Below, in pieces: positions 9,352-18,535 of a stretch of 64,000 nucleotides of DNA. This stretch comes from Maribacter litoralis (lineage in GTDB: Bacteria; Bacteroidota; Bacteroidia; Flavobacteriales; Flavobacteriaceae): contig NZ_QCZD01000006.1 in assembly GCF_003075045.1 (NCBI RefSeq), positions 99,883 through 163,882 on the forward strand, read 5' to 3'. How positions within the stretch are numbered: the stretch's first letter is position 1; each line of letters begins with the position of its first letter. Under the pieces are notes generated by a model. It made no database searches. It had not been told where the DNA came from and worked only from the letters and a program-made list of their open reading frames with translations. The position numbers and the translations under genes were made by a program.

Positions 9352-12132
9352 TTAATTTATTTTCTCTTTTAGGTAGTTTGCTGTGTACGATTTTTTACTT
9401 TTTACAACCTCTTCTGGAGTACCTTCGGCTAATAATTGTCCCCCATTTTCTCCACCACCCCGTCCAAGATCAATGATGTAGTCTGCACATTTTATTAAGT
9501 CGATATTATGCTCAATGACTACAATAGAATGTCCTTTCTTTATTAGTGCATTAAAGGACTTTAATAATTTTTGAATATCGTGAAAATGTAAACCCGTTGT
9601 TGGTTCGTCAAAAATGAAAAGTGCCTTTTCTTTAGTGCTTCCTTTAATTAAGAAAGAAGCCAGTTTAATACGTTGAGCCTCACCACCGGATAGGGTAGAA
9701 GATGATTGCCCTAAAGTTACATAGCCTAAACCTACATCTTGTAAAGGTTTTAATTTGGTTACAATTTTGGTCTGCTCTCCGGTTTCAAAAAACTGAATAG
9801 CATCATCAATAGTCATATTAAGTACATCGTCAATGTTGGCATTATTGAAGGTTACTTCCAATACTTCTTTTTTAAACCTTTTACCGCCACAAGTTTCGCA
9901 TTCTAAATGCACATCTGCCATAAACTGCATTTCTACGGTAATCTCACCTTCTCCTTTACATTTCTCACATCTTCCTCCATCAACATTAAATGAAAAATGC
10001 TTTGCCTGGTAGTTTCTTATTTTGCTCAGTTTTTGACCGGCATACAAGCTTCTAATATCGTCGTATGCTTTTATATAGGTTACAGGATTAGAGCGTGAAG
10101 ACCTACCAATGGGGTTTTGGTCTACAAATTCTACATGCTTAATATGTTTAAATTTACCTTCAACGGATGTATGCTGACCTGCTTTTTCTCCATAACCACC
10201 GGTTTCTTTTAATACAATAGGATACAGCAGTTTCTTCACCAAAGTACTTTTTCCACTACCGGATACTCCCGTAACCACAGTAAGCATATCTAAAGGAAAA
10301 GTTACATTGATATTCTTTAGGTTGTGTTCGCGCACGCCATTTATGGTAATATGGTTTTTAGAAGTTCTACGTTCTTTGGGAACTTTAATCTCCATTTTTC
10401 CATTTAAATACTGAGCTGTGAGCGATTTTGATTTAAGTATTTCAGTAAGGGTGCCTTGAGCTACTACTTCACCGCCATGTGTACCGGCTTCCGGACCTAT
10501 ATCAATAACCACATCTGCAGCTTTCATGATATCCTCATCATGTTCAACTACAATTACGGTATTCCCTAGATTACGTAACGAGAGCAAGACTTCAATTAAA
10601 TTTTCAGTATCTCGTGGATGCAAACCTATACTTGGTTCATCTAATATGTACATGGATCCTACCAAACTACTACCTAATGAAGTTGCCAAATTTATTCGCT
10701 GACTTTCCCCACCTGATAGGGTATTGGATTTTCTATTAATGGTAAGGTAATTTAATCCCACCTTATCCAAAAAACCTAAACGAGTGTTTATTTCAATCAA
10801 AAGCCTTGACGCAATTGTAGCATCATTTTCATTCAGCTCAAGTTCATTAAAGAAGGCTATTAATTTTTCTATGGACAAACCAACTAAAGACGAAATAGAG
10901 GCTCCCCCAACTTTTACATAATCCGTTTCCGGTCGTAAACGTTTTCCATTACAGACATTACATTTGGTTTTTCCTCTATATCTAGAGAGCATTACCCTGT
11001 TCTGAATTTTATAGCTTTTCTCTTCTAACATTCCAAAGAACTTATGAAGTCCTATAAAATGTGCATTTCCGTCCCATACCAGTTGTTTTTGCTCTTCAGA
11101 AAGTTCAAACCATGGTTTATGAATAGGAAAATCATATTTGTATGCCGAGTTGACCAGTTGATCTCTGTAAAAACTCATGCTTTCTCCTCTCCATGGGAAA
11201 ATTGCATTTTCGTAAACGGATAATGCTGTATTTGGTACAACTAAATCTTCATCTATACCAATAACATCTCCGTAGCCTTCACATTTAGGACAGGCGCCAT
11301 ACGGATTGTTAAAGCTAAAAAGGTGAACATTTGGTTCTAAGAACGTCATGCCATCTAGCTCAAACTTATTGCTAAAAAGTGTTTGTTCGCCATCTGCCAA
11401 TTCCTCTATCATACATTCGCCTTTACCTTCAAAAAAGGCAGTATCCACAGCATTTGCCAGTCGATTATAAAAATCCTCGTCGTCTTTGGTAATGATCCTG
11501 TCAATTACTAGATCAAATTGCTTTCCAATATCTTCGGGTGCTTGGTCAATACGAATTACTTTGTCGTTATACTTAATACGTGCATAACCTTGTTTTGAAA
11601 ATAACTCCAAAGATTTTAGGGCATCTCTATCTTCCCGAATGGTAATAGGTGCCAGTAGTAATAACTTTGTGCCCTCATCATAGCTTTTTACATGATCCAC
11701 AACATCGGTTACGGTATGTTTTTTTACTTCCTTGCCAGAAATAGGGGAAAAAGTCTTGCCTATACGTGCGTATAATAATTTTATATAATCATATATCTCA
11801 GTTGTGGTGCCCACCGTAGACCTTGGGTTGGTAGAGTTTACTTTTTGCTCAATAGCAATAGCGGGGGCTATACCTTTAATATAATCTACTTTTGGTTTGT
11901 CTAGCTTGCCCAAAAACTGTCGGGCATAAGAAGATAAACTTTCTACATATCGTCTTTGACCTTCAGCATACAGTGTATCAAAAGCTAGACTAGATTTACC
12001 AGAGCCAGATAAACCGGTAATGACAACCAGCTTATTTCTAGGTATTACAACATCTATATTTTTTAAGTTGTGCAGTTTAGCACCCTTAATTATAATGTTC
12101 TCTTTCGGATTTACTTCGGCAAGTGTGGGCAT
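9352..12132 (-). CDS. uvrA: Excinuclease ABC subunit A
   Basis: A 926-aa protein, full length for UvrA. It has two ABC ATPase modules: the first Walker A GLSGSGKSSL (about residue 40) and signature LSGGESQRINLA, the second Walker A GVSGSGKSTL (about 640) and signature LSGGEAQRIKLA. Zinc-binding pairs are present in both halves (CPKCEGYG with CNVCNGKR, and CEKCKGEG with CETCGGKR). With UvrB it scans DNA for bulky lesions in nucleotide excision repair and hands over to UvrC. It stands alone on the minus strand with a terminator hairpin behind it; the upstream neighbour is divergent. Confidence 0.97.
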   Translation of the reverse strand: MPTLAEVNPKENIIIKGAKLHNLKNIDVVIPRNKLVVITGLSGSGKSSLAFDTLYAEGQRRYVESLSSYARQFLGKLDKPKVDYIKGIAPAIAIEQKVNSTNPRSTVGTTTEIYDYIKLLYARIGKTFSPISGKEVKKHTVTDVVDHVKSYDEGTKLLLLAPITIREDRDALKSLELFSKQGYARIKYNDKVIRIDQAPEDIGKQFDLVIDRIITKDDEDFYNRLANAVDTAFFEGKGECMIEELADGEQTLFSNKFELDGMTFLEPNVHLFSFNNPYGACPKCEGYGDVIGIDEDLVVPNTALSVYENAIFPWRGESMSFYRDQLVNSAYKYDFPIHKPWFELSEEQKQLVWDGNAHFIGLHKFFGMLEEKSYKIQNRVMLSRYRGKTKCNVCNGKRLRPETDYVKVGGASISSLVGLSIEKLIAFFNELELNENDATIASRLLIEINTRLGFLDKVGLNYLTINRKSNTLSGGESQRINLATSLGSSLVGSMYILDEPSIGLHPRDTENLIEVLLSLRNLGNTVIVVEHDEDIMKAADVVIDIGPEAGTHGGEVVAQGTLTEILKSKSLTAQYLNGKMEIKVPKERRTSKNHITINGVREHNLKNINVTFPLDMLTVVTGVSGSGKSTLVKKLLYPIVLKETGGYGEKAGQHTSVEGKFKHIKHVEFVDQNPIGRSSRSNPVTYIKAYDDIRSLYAGQKLSKIRNYQAKHFSFNVDGGRCEKCKGEGEITVEMQFMADVHLECETCGGKRFKKEVLEVTFNNANIDDVLNMTIDDAIQFFETGEQTKIVTKLKPLQDVGLGYVTLGQSSSTLSGGEAQRIKLASFLIKGSTKEKALFIFDEPTTGLHFHDIQKLLKSFNALIKKGHSIVVIEHNIDLIKCADYIIDLGRGGGENGGQLLAEGTPEEVVKSKKSYTANYLKEKIN

Positions 12133-12376
12133 AAAAATATCTAAGATTACAAAGATACACTTTGCCTTTTTTCTGAACTAAAAAATGCCGCTTATCTAAA
12201 TTTATCGGAAGAAATTTTCACATTTTTATAAGAGTATTTATTTTTTTATATCTTTGGAATCTCATTATAATTCAATTCGCCTATAACGCAACATTACTTT
12301 TAAAAGTTAGAATTTAACCATTAGACCCTTATTCTTTTTGAATTTGGGGCTGCATTTTAACCCTACAAGTAACGTT

Positions 12377-12958
12377 ATGGTAGTACAAGTTGAAGATTCC
12401 CAATTAGTAAAACAATACATTCTAGGTGACGAAAAAGCTATCGAAGCTTTGATCAACCGTCACAATTCTCGCTTAACCGGTTTTATCTATTCTAAAGTAG
12501 GTGACCGCGAATTGACCGAAGATATTTTTCAAGATACATTTATGAAAGTTATACGTACCCTTAAAAGAGGTGCTTATAATGAAGAAGGTAAATTTTTACC
12601 TTGGGTAATGCGAATAGCTCATAATTTGGTCATCGACCATTTTAGAAAGCATAATAGAATGCCTATGTACAATAGTAAAGAAAGCTATAATATCTTTTCT
12701 TTATTAGGTGATGATAGATTGAATGCAGAAAAGCAATTGATAAAGGAACAAATTGACACTGATCTTTTAAGAATGATCAAAGAACTTCCTGAAGATCAAC
12801 AAGAGGTTCTAGAGATGCGTATATATAAGGATATGAGCTTTAAGGAAATTTCCGATAATACTGGCGTGAGTATTAATACCGCTTTAGGCAGAATGCGTTA
12901 CGCTTTAATCAACTTAAGAAAGCTTGTGGAAGCTAATAATATAGTTTTAACGAATTAA
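12377..12958 (+). CDS. RNA polymerase sigma-70 family factor, ECF-like, copy 1
   Basis: A 193-aa sigma factor. Region 2 lies at residues 10-85 (YILGDEKAIEALINRHN, DRELTEDIFQDTFMKV) and region 4 at about 130-185 (LPEDQQEVLEMRIYKDMSFK, with the HTH ending INTALGRMRYALINLRKL). I chose the ATG at 12,377 over an in-frame ATG 39 bases upstream because it gives exactly the same length as the paralogue at 13,577 and aligns with its start. No transmembrane anti-sigma gene follows. Instead there is a 47-aa reading frame 74 bp downstream, which is repeated behind the second copy. Target promoters and the signal are unknown. Confidence 0.9.
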   Translation: MVVQVEDSQLVKQYILGDEKAIEALINRHNSRLTGFIYSKVGDRELTEDIFQDTFMKVIRTLKRGAYNEEGKFLPWVMRIAHNLVIDHFRKHNRMPMYNSKESYNIFSLLGDDRLNAEKQLIKEQIDTDLLRMIKELPEDQQEVLEMRIYKDMSFKEISDNTGVSINTALGRMRYALINLRKLVEANNIVLTN

Positions 12959-13032
12959 TTGGTCTTAGGTCGAGTGGATCTACTATCTTCATGTATGTGT
13001 CGTTCTTTAGATGAACCTAAACAACATATAGC

Positions 13033-13176
13033 ATGGAAAAAATATACACAAAGAACCAGAGTAACACTAAAGAGGTAAAAGCTAAACCAGAAACAATTCA
13101 GTTTTTACTATCTTATTCTAAGTCTTTGAATATTACCGAAGCAGATGGATTACAGTTCGAGACGAATTTAAACTAA
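13033..13176 (+). CDS. Conserved 47-aa small protein downstream of sigma factor, copy 1
   Basis: ATG at 13,033, stop at 13,176, 47 aa. It starts MEKIYTKNQSNTKE, has the core ETIQFLLSYSKSL, and ends LQFETNLN. The frame behind the second sigma gene (14,230-14,373) is also 47 aa, starts MEKIY, has TINFLLSYSQAL and ends LEFETFLN. Conservation of start, length, core and end while flanking DNA has diverged argues for a translated protein. There is no signal peptide or membrane helix. A role as partner or modulator of the neighbouring sigma factor is inference from synteny only. A hairpin terminator follows immediately. Confidence 0.8.
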   Translation: MEKIYTKNQSNTKEVKAKPETIQFLLSYSKSLNITEADGLQFETNLN

Positions 13177-13197
13177 GAACAATCTTACATTATATAT

Positions 13198-13229
13198 AAA
13201 CCCTTAAGCAATTGCTTAAGGGTTTTTTT
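13198..13229 (+). terminator. Intrinsic terminator of first sigma unit
   Basis: CCCTTAAGCA pairs with its complement TGCTTAAGGG (13,201-13,222), followed by seven T residues. It closes the sigma/47-aa unit. Confidence 0.85.
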
Positions 13230-13576
13230 ATGCCCAATTCTTAAAACTTTTTAAAAACTCAGTTTATTGAGAATATTTTTCTTGTAGGACAATAATTTAT
13301 TATAACTCCTTATATATATGTATTCCATTGTATTGCAATACTTATGGGCAATTATCACATTTGCTGCTTTCTTACAATTTACCCGCCGAACTATGCTAAA
13401 TACTATTTATTGTATGGAAATATACTTTTTCGATGTTTCACATCAAAAAAACGCGGTTTGACAACATACTTTTTCCTACAGCCCCCCTTTTCTATAGTTT
13501 TATATCAGAAATAAAAAACAAACCAATTAACTAAAAAGATTTTCCCAATCTTAACCAATTAAAGAAAGTAACTCGT
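13230..13576. other. Intergenic region before second sigma gene
   Basis: About 350 bases without a gene between the terminator of the first unit and the ATG at 13,577. It is very AT-rich and presumably carries the promoter of the second unit, but I see no confident TTG/TAnnTTTG pair. Confidence 0.5.
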
Positions 13577-14158
13577 ATGAAACTACAAATTGAAGACTCA
13601 GAATTAGTTAAGGATTATATCAATGGTAACGAAGGTGCCCTTGAAATTTTAATTAACAGACACAATCAACGTATTACTAGTTTTATCTATTCTAAGGTTT
13701 TAGATAGGGATATCACAGAAGACATTTTTCAAGATACTTTTATTAAAGTAATCAAAACTTTAAAAAGAGGTAAGTATAGTGAAGAAGGTAAATTTTTACC
13801 ATGGGTAATGAGAATTTCACATAACCTTATTATTGATCACTTTAGAAGAAACAAGAGAATGCCAATGTTTGAAGGTAGCGATGACTTTAATATTTTCTCT
13901 GTAATTGGAGATGATAAGTTGAACGCCGAAAAACAATTAATAAAAAATCAAATAGATACTGATCTTAGACAATTGGTTGAAGAGTTACCAGATGATCAAA
14001 AAGAAGTGCTTTTAATGCGTATCTATAAAGATATGAGCTTTAAGGAAATATCTGAAAATACGGGTGTTAGCATAAATACTGCTCTTGGTAGAATGCGTTA
14101 TGCATTAATAAACCTTAGAAAAATCATAGAAAAAAACAACATCGTTCTTACCAATTAA
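13577..14158 (+). CDS. RNA polymerase sigma-70 family factor, ECF-like, copy 2
   Basis: A 193-aa paralogue of the sigma factor at 12,377, identical in length and clearly similar throughout (MKLQIEDSELVKDYINGNEG, EDIFQDTFIKVIKTLKRGKY, KDMSFKEISENTGVSINTAL, ending NNIVLTN as copy 1 does). Most differences are conservative; they cluster at residues 95-105 (MFEGSDDFNIFSVIG against MYNSKESYNIFSLLG) and in the region 2/4 linker. The DNA-recognition helix is almost unchanged, so the two probably read overlapping promoters. It has its own 47-aa follower gene and terminator, so the unit was duplicated whole. Confidence 0.9.
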   Translation: MKLQIEDSELVKDYINGNEGALEILINRHNQRITSFIYSKVLDRDITEDIFQDTFIKVIKTLKRGKYSEEGKFLPWVMRISHNLIIDHFRRNKRMPMFEGSDDFNIFSVIGDDKLNAEKQLIKNQIDTDLRQLVEELPDDQKEVLLMRIYKDMSFKEISENTGVSINTALGRMRYALINLRKIIEKNNIVLTN

Positions 14159-14229
14159 TATGGAGTAGAAATTAAATAAACAATATTTCCAAATTTGCTG
14201 CGTTATTTTATTGTAACAACGTAGGAAGT

Positions 14230-14373
14230 ATGGAAAAAATTTACTCAGATTACCAAGAACAGACCGGATTTAACAAAGTATGTCCTAAAACAATCAATTT
14301 CTTATTGAGCTATTCACAAGCGCTCTATGAGTTTGAATACGAAGATTTAGAATTCGAAACATTTTTGAATTAA
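14230..14373 (+). CDS. Conserved 47-aa small protein downstream of sigma factor, copy 2
   Basis: ATG at 14,230, TAA at 14,371-14,373, 47 aa. It starts MEKIYSDYQEQTGFNK, has the core KTINFLLSYSQALYEFEYED and ends LEFETFLN. It is the counterpart of 13,033-13,176. The acidic C-terminal half is stronger here (EFEYEDLEFE), so it could bind a basic surface; that is inference. It starts 71 bp after the sigma stop, as copy 1 starts 74 bp after its own. Confidence 0.8.
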   Translation: MEKIYSDYQEQTGFNKVCPKTINFLLSYSQALYEFEYEDLEFETFLN

Positions 14374-14380
14374 TAAAAAA

Positions 14381-14405
14381 ACCCGCAATTAGCGGGTTTT
14401 TTTAT
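14381..14405. terminator. Bidirectional terminator between 47-aa gene and nth
   Basis: ACCCGC pairs with GCGGGT (14,381-14,396) with a T-run after it and an A-run before it. The last codons of nth on the minus strand lie inside it. Confidence 0.8.
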
Positions 14406-15051
14406 TTTTATAGTAGTCGTTAAGTACTGTTTTTCTTCCAATGGTCTTTGTAATGATATCTTTTTCAAGATCCCATCCTCTAGCTGGTGAGTATTCTCTA
14501 CCATACCAAATAATTTGTAAATGAAGATCGTTCCATATTTCTTTTGGAAATAATCTTTTAGCATCCTTTTCTGTTTGTACTACATTTTTACCGTTGGTAA
14601 AACCCCACCTGTATAGCAACCTATGTATATGGGTGTCTACAGGAAATGCCGGTATACCAAATGCTTGAGATATTACCACACTCGCCGTTTTATGGCCAAC
14701 TGCCGGTAATTCTTCTAAATCTGGCAAATTCTGGGGTACTTCACCATTATGTTTGTCTATCAATATTTTAGATAATCCATGAATACCTTTGGCTTTCATA
14801 GGAGACAAACCTACGGGTTTTATAATTTCCCTAATCTCATCTACACTTAGCTTAACCATGTCATATGGGTTGTCTGCCCTGGCAAAAAGTAATGGGGTAA
14901 TTTTGTTGACCCTTACATCTGTACTTTGTGCCGACATCAATACGGCAATTAATAATGTATATGGGTCTTTATGGTCTAAAGGAACAGGAATTTCAGGATA
15001 TAACTCTTGTAAAGTATCAATTGTAAAAGCTATTTTTTCGGCTTTCGTCAT
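14389..15051 (-). CDS. nth: Endonuclease III (base-excision DNA glycosylase), no Fe-S cysteines
   Basis: A 220-aa HhH-GPD DNA glycosylase/AP lyase that removes oxidised pyrimidines. The helix-hairpin-helix LPAVGHKTASVVISQAFG carries the catalytic Lys, and FPVDTHIHRL carries the catalytic Asp. The usual C-terminal iron-sulfur motif (C-x6-C-x2-C-x5-C) is absent; the tail reads WYGREYSPARGWDLEKDI, and the whole protein has no cysteine. The fold elements are otherwise complete, so this is a cluster-less variant rather than a broken gene. The last codons overlap a terminator. It is divergent from the peroxiredoxin gene at 15,107. Confidence 0.92.
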   Translation of the reverse strand: MTKAEKIAFTIDTLQELYPEIPVPLDHKDPYTLLIAVLMSAQSTDVRVNKITPLLFARADNPYDMVKLSVDEIREIIKPVGLSPMKAKGIHGLSKILIDKHNGEVPQNLPDLEELPAVGHKTASVVISQAFGIPAFPVDTHIHRLLYRWGFTNGKNVVQTEKDAKRLFPKEIWNDLHLQIIWYGREYSPARGWDLEKDIITKTIGRKTVLNDYYKNKKTR

Positions 15052-15106
15052 TAATTGTTTAATTTTGATTGAAAATATTTAAACACAAATTTAAAAAATA
15101 TCATAG

Positions 15107-15559
15107 ATGAATACATTAAAAGTTGGTGATAAAGTACCATCGTTTTCTGCAAAAGATCAAGATGGAAATACGGTCAATTTAACAGACTTTAAAGGGAAAA
15201 AATTAATCGTATTTTTCTATCCTAAAGCAAGTACACCAGGTTGTACTGCAGAAGCTTGCAATTTAAGGGATAATTATGCTGAATTACAAGCTCAAGGATA
15301 TGAACTTTTGGGTGTAAGCGCGGATTCTGAAAAAAGGCAGACCAATTTTAGAAATAAATATGAGTTTCCTTTTCCTTTATTGGCAGATGAAGATCATACG
15401 GTAATCAATGCATTTGGTGTGTGGGGATTGAAGAAATTTATGGGGCGTGAGTATGATGGTATTCATAGAAAAACCTTTGTAATTGATGGTGATGGAATTG
15501 TTACGAAAGTGATTGATAAGGTAAAAACAAAAGACCATGCAGCTCAGTTATTAGATTGA
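15107..15559 (+). CDS. bcp: Thioredoxin-dependent peroxiredoxin, Bcp/PrxQ type
   Basis: A 150-aa cytoplasmic peroxidase reducing H2O2 and alkyl hydroperoxides with thioredoxin. The segment FYPKASTPGCTAEACNLRD contains the peroxidatic Cys in T-P-G-C and the resolving Cys five residues later, as in Bcp/PrxQ. The length is normal. HRKTFVIDGDGIV is the conserved C-terminal strand. It is divergent from nth and ends at a strong hairpin. Confidence 0.95.
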   Translation: MNTLKVGDKVPSFSAKDQDGNTVNLTDFKGKKLIVFFYPKASTPGCTAEACNLRDNYAELQAQGYELLGVSADSEKRQTNFRNKYEFPFPLLADEDHTVINAFGVWGLKKFMGREYDGIHRKTFVIDGDGIVTKVIDKVKTKDHAAQLLD

Positions 15560-15581
15560 TTGTCAATATTTATAAATAAAT

Positions 15582-15608
15582 AAAAAGCCCACTAGTAGTG
15601 GGCTTTTA
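15582..15608. terminator. Bidirectional terminator
   Basis: AGCCCACT pairs with AGTGGGCT (15,586-15,604) with A-run and T-run flanks, between the converging peroxiredoxin gene and the one at 15,636. Confidence 0.85.
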
Positions 15609-15635
15609 TACTTTGTATCAGTATTGTTTAGATGC

Positions 15636-17090
15636 TTATTTTGTTTCTTGTTCTTCAGTTTTTCTAGTGAACAATTGTTTTTGCTTTATAATTTCCGCAA
15701 TACCTTCAGGTAACATTTCTTCCCAACCATCTTCATTGTTCATAAGCTTCTTAAGAACATCTCTAGAGAAAATATGCATAACATCTGGTTCGTAATCTAT
15801 AATGTCCATTACCTTTCCATTGTATTTAAAGAATTTGTACAACTCTTTCATACGTGGGTGTACTTTAACATTGTTACTTGTCATGATCTGCCCGGTATCT
15901 GGGTTTTTCATTGGGTACAAGTATACCTGTAAATCCTTAAAGAATAATTTACCAAAAGCTTCAAGTATACCACCACTTAAATGGCGGTAATATTTCTCAT
16001 CGAATATATCTACCAGGTTGTTGACACCCATGGTAAGACCAATTCTGTTCTTGGTATAATTGTTAAAATATTCTACTAATTTATAATACTCTTGAAATTT
16101 AGAAATCATTACAGAATGACCTAGAGAACACAGTAATTCTGCTCTGTCCATAAAGTCTTGCTCGTCAATTTCACCAGAAGCTTTTAGGTTTGAAAGTGTT
16201 ATTTCAAAAATTACAATAGTATTGTTTTGATCAACACCTTTATCTCTAATGAAAATGTCATATGACTTTTCAAACATGTCTAAATTGACCTTGGTAACGG
16301 GTCTAAAACTACCACGTAAAGCCAATATGTTCTTTTTGTAAAGAACGGCAGCAGGTAAAAGGTTATTACCATCTGGACCGAACATTACGGCATCTGTCAT
16401 ATCATTTTTAATAAGCTGTAAGCTCATTAAACGATTATCTACCTCTTTAAAATTTGGTCCGGAGAAATTGATCATGTCAATTTCCAATATATCTTTATCT
16501 ATATGGTCATATAGATATTTCAACATTTTCTTTGGTTTATGATATTTGTAAAAAGCACCATAAATTAAGTTAACGCCCAGTATACCCAAAGTTTCTTGTT
16601 GTAATCTTGCTTCGTTCTGCTTAAAACGAATGTGAAGAATGATCTCGTCGAATTCTTTTTGATTAGGGTCTAATTGGTACCTAATTCCTACCCATCCATG
16701 ACCTTTGTAACGCTTTGAAAAATCTATGGTCGCTACTGTATTTGCATATGAGAAAAACAATCTTTCAGGGTGGTTTTCTCTGCTAATACGTTCTTCCATT
16801 AACTGCATTTCGTAATCCAGCATTGTTTTTAATCTTGCTTGGGTTACATAGCGTCCATCAGATTCTATGCCGTAAATAGCATCACTAAAATCTTTATCAT
16901 AAGCACTCATTGCCTTGGCAATGGTGCCAGATGCACCACCGGACCTAAAGAAATGACGGGCAGTTTCTTGCCCGGCGCCAATTTCTGCAAAAGTTCCGTA
17001 GATATCCGGATTTAAATTTATTCTTAAGGTTTTTGCCTTTATAGAGGGAATATTTTCAAAAACACTATCTCTTTTTAATACCGATGCCAT
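15636..17090 (-). CDS. Conserved Bacteroidota protein of about 480 aa, uncertain function
   Basis: A 484-aa cytoplasmic protein without signal peptide or membrane helix. I recognise it as a highly conserved Bacteroidota protein (AKTLRINLNPDIYGTFAEIG, GGASGTIAKAMSAYDKDFSD, DNRLMSLQLIKNDMTDAVMF). It has carried labels such as nicotinic-acid mononucleotide adenylyltransferase in databases, but I see no HxGH nucleotidyltransferase motif, so I do not adopt that name. Conserved blocks include FGPDGNNLLPAAVLYKKNIL and EIDEQDFMDRAELLCSLGHS. The strong conservation suggests a housekeeping role. It stands alone and ends at a shared terminator. Confidence 0.75.
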   Translation of the reverse strand: MASVLKRDSVFENIPSIKAKTLRINLNPDIYGTFAEIGAGQETARHFFRSGGASGTIAKAMSAYDKDFSDAIYGIESDGRYVTQARLKTMLDYEMQLMEERISRENHPERLFFSYANTVATIDFSKRYKGHGWVGIRYQLDPNQKEFDEIILHIRFKQNEARLQQETLGILGVNLIYGAFYKYHKPKKMLKYLYDHIDKDILEIDMINFSGPNFKEVDNRLMSLQLIKNDMTDAVMFGPDGNNLLPAAVLYKKNILALRGSFRPVTKVNLDMFEKSYDIFIRDKGVDQNNTIVIFEITLSNLKASGEIDEQDFMDRAELLCSLGHSVMISKFQEYYKLVEYFNNYTKNRIGLTMGVNNLVDIFDEKYYRHLSGGILEAFGKLFFKDLQVYLYPMKNPDTGQIMTSNNVKVHPRMKELYKFFKYNGKVMDIIDYEPDVMHIFSRDVLKKLMNNEDGWEEMLPEGIAEIIKQKQLFTRKTEEQETK

Positions 17091-17261
17091 TTTGTTAGCT
17101 GTTTAACTTTTAACAAAGTTATAAAGAATGGTTGTGACAACGAGCAATAGCCGTGAAAAATTGGAAGAAGTTTTGGTAATTGTTTTAATTGCCTTTCATT
17201 TCTGTCAATCTATTTAAATTCCATCATCAATTTTATTAAAAAGGAATTAAATTTGTAGCAC

Positions 17262-18038
17262 ATGACCAATGAATTAAGTGTTACTTTTTTAGGAACGGGA
17301 ACTTCTCAAGGTATTCCAATTATTGGCAGTACGCATCCTGTTTGTTTGAGTAGTGATCAAAAAGATAAAAGACTTCGGGTTTCGGTATTACTTTCATGGA
17401 AAGAATATAACTATGTTATTGATTGTGGTCCAGATTTTAGGCAACAAATGCTGAAGCAGAACGTAACTCGACTTGACGGTATTTTGTATACTCATGAGCA
17501 TTCTGATCATACTGCCGGTTTAGATGATATTCGCCCCTATTTTTTTAGACAGGGTAACATTCCGCTGTATGCACATAGTAGGGTAGTGGCCTCTTTAAAG
17601 AAAAGATTTGACTACATTTTTGTGGAAAAAGATAAATACCCTGGGGCACCCACTGTTGATATTCATTTGGTAAATAATAATCACCCATTTACAATTGGCG
17701 ATAGGTTGGTAACACCCATTAATGTTATGCATAATAAAGTGCAGGTTTTTGGGTATAGAATAGGCGATTTTACCTATTTAACGGATGTTAAAACTATAGC
17801 GCCAGAAGAATTGGAAAAAATTAAAGGTTCTAAAGTGGTAGTGGTAAACGCATTACGACAAGAGCCTCATATTTCACATTTTAATTTAGAAGAGGCTCTG
17901 GACTTTATTGAATTAATTAAACCAGAAAAAGCATATTTAACACACATAAGTCACTTACTTGGTTTTCATAATGAGGTAGAAAAATCTTTACCTAATAATG
18001 TACATTTGGCTTATGATAATTTAAAAATTACCATTTAA
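17262..18038 (+). CDS. MBL-fold metallo-hydrolase (PhnP-like)
   Basis: A 258-aa metallo-beta-lactamase-fold hydrolase. The metal motif THEHSDHTAGLDDIRP (HxHxDH, about residues 76-90) is complete, with DCGPDFRQQML before it and YLTHISHLLGFH near the end supplying later ligands. The GTSQGIPIIGS opening is typical of PhnP-like phosphodiesterases, which hydrolyse cyclic phosphates. There is no phosphonate cluster here, so the substrate is open. TAAATTTG six bases before the ATG suggests a leaderless message. The next gene starts 2 bases after its stop. Confidence 0.88.
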   Translation: MTNELSVTFLGTGTSQGIPIIGSTHPVCLSSDQKDKRLRVSVLLSWKEYNYVIDCGPDFRQQMLKQNVTRLDGILYTHEHSDHTAGLDDIRPYFFRQGNIPLYAHSRVVASLKKRFDYIFVEKDKYPGAPTVDIHLVNNNHPFTIGDRLVTPINVMHNKVQVFGYRIGDFTYLTDVKTIAPEELEKIKGSKVVVVNALRQEPHISHFNLEEALDFIELIKPEKAYLTHISHLLGFHNEVEKSLPNNVHLAYDNLKITI

Positions 18039-18040
18039 CT

Positions 18041-18535
18041 ATGAAGAGCAAAATATTTCTTTACCTGTTTTTATTTGTATCATTAATTTGTCTGTACTTA
18101 TTTGTAAGTAGTAATAACATAGTAAAAGCCGGATCGGAGAAAATTTTAAAATTGGAGGACCAAGTGGAACTTTTAAAAGATTCTGTACAGAAATCTTCTT
18201 TAAAAGTATTGGATATGCAGTACTTTTCATTGGAAAATAATGATGACGCCTTAGCTTATTTTGATCATTTAGATTTGGAAAATCCTGCTGGCTATATTGC
18301 TGATAAATTATTGGAAACCAATGCCCAAAAGGGTGATAATCCTTTAGTGCCTTATGAAGGCATGCAAAACGATTTTAAAATCAATAAGATAAAAGTTCTT
18401 AACCATAAATGGATATTGACCGATTTTTCCGATGGAAAATATTGGGGAGAACTATTGATTAGATATGAGCTAAAAGATGATCTCGGAGTGGATTTCACTT
18501 TAATAGATCACTTGTTATATACCCGTAGCAATTAG
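18041..18535 (+). CDS. Hypothetical membrane-anchored protein
   Basis: A 164-aa protein with an N-terminal hydrophobic anchor (residues 4-24, IFLYLFLFVSLICLYLFV), then a short coiled-coil-like stretch (EKILKLEDQVELLKDSVQKS) and a small globular domain ending FTLIDHLLYTRSN. No known family is recognised. It follows the MBL hydrolase by 2 bases, so it is co-transcribed. The topology suggests a periplasmic domain on a single anchor. The last four bases overlap the convergent esterase gene. Confidence 0.7.
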   Translation: MKSKIFLYLFLFVSLICLYLFVSSNNIVKAGSEKILKLEDQVELLKDSVQKSSLKVLDMQYFSLENNDDALAYFDHLDLENPAGYIADKLLETNAQKGDNPLVPYEGMQNDFKINKIKVLNHKWILTDFSDGKYWGELLIRYELKDDLGVDFTLIDHLLYTRSN

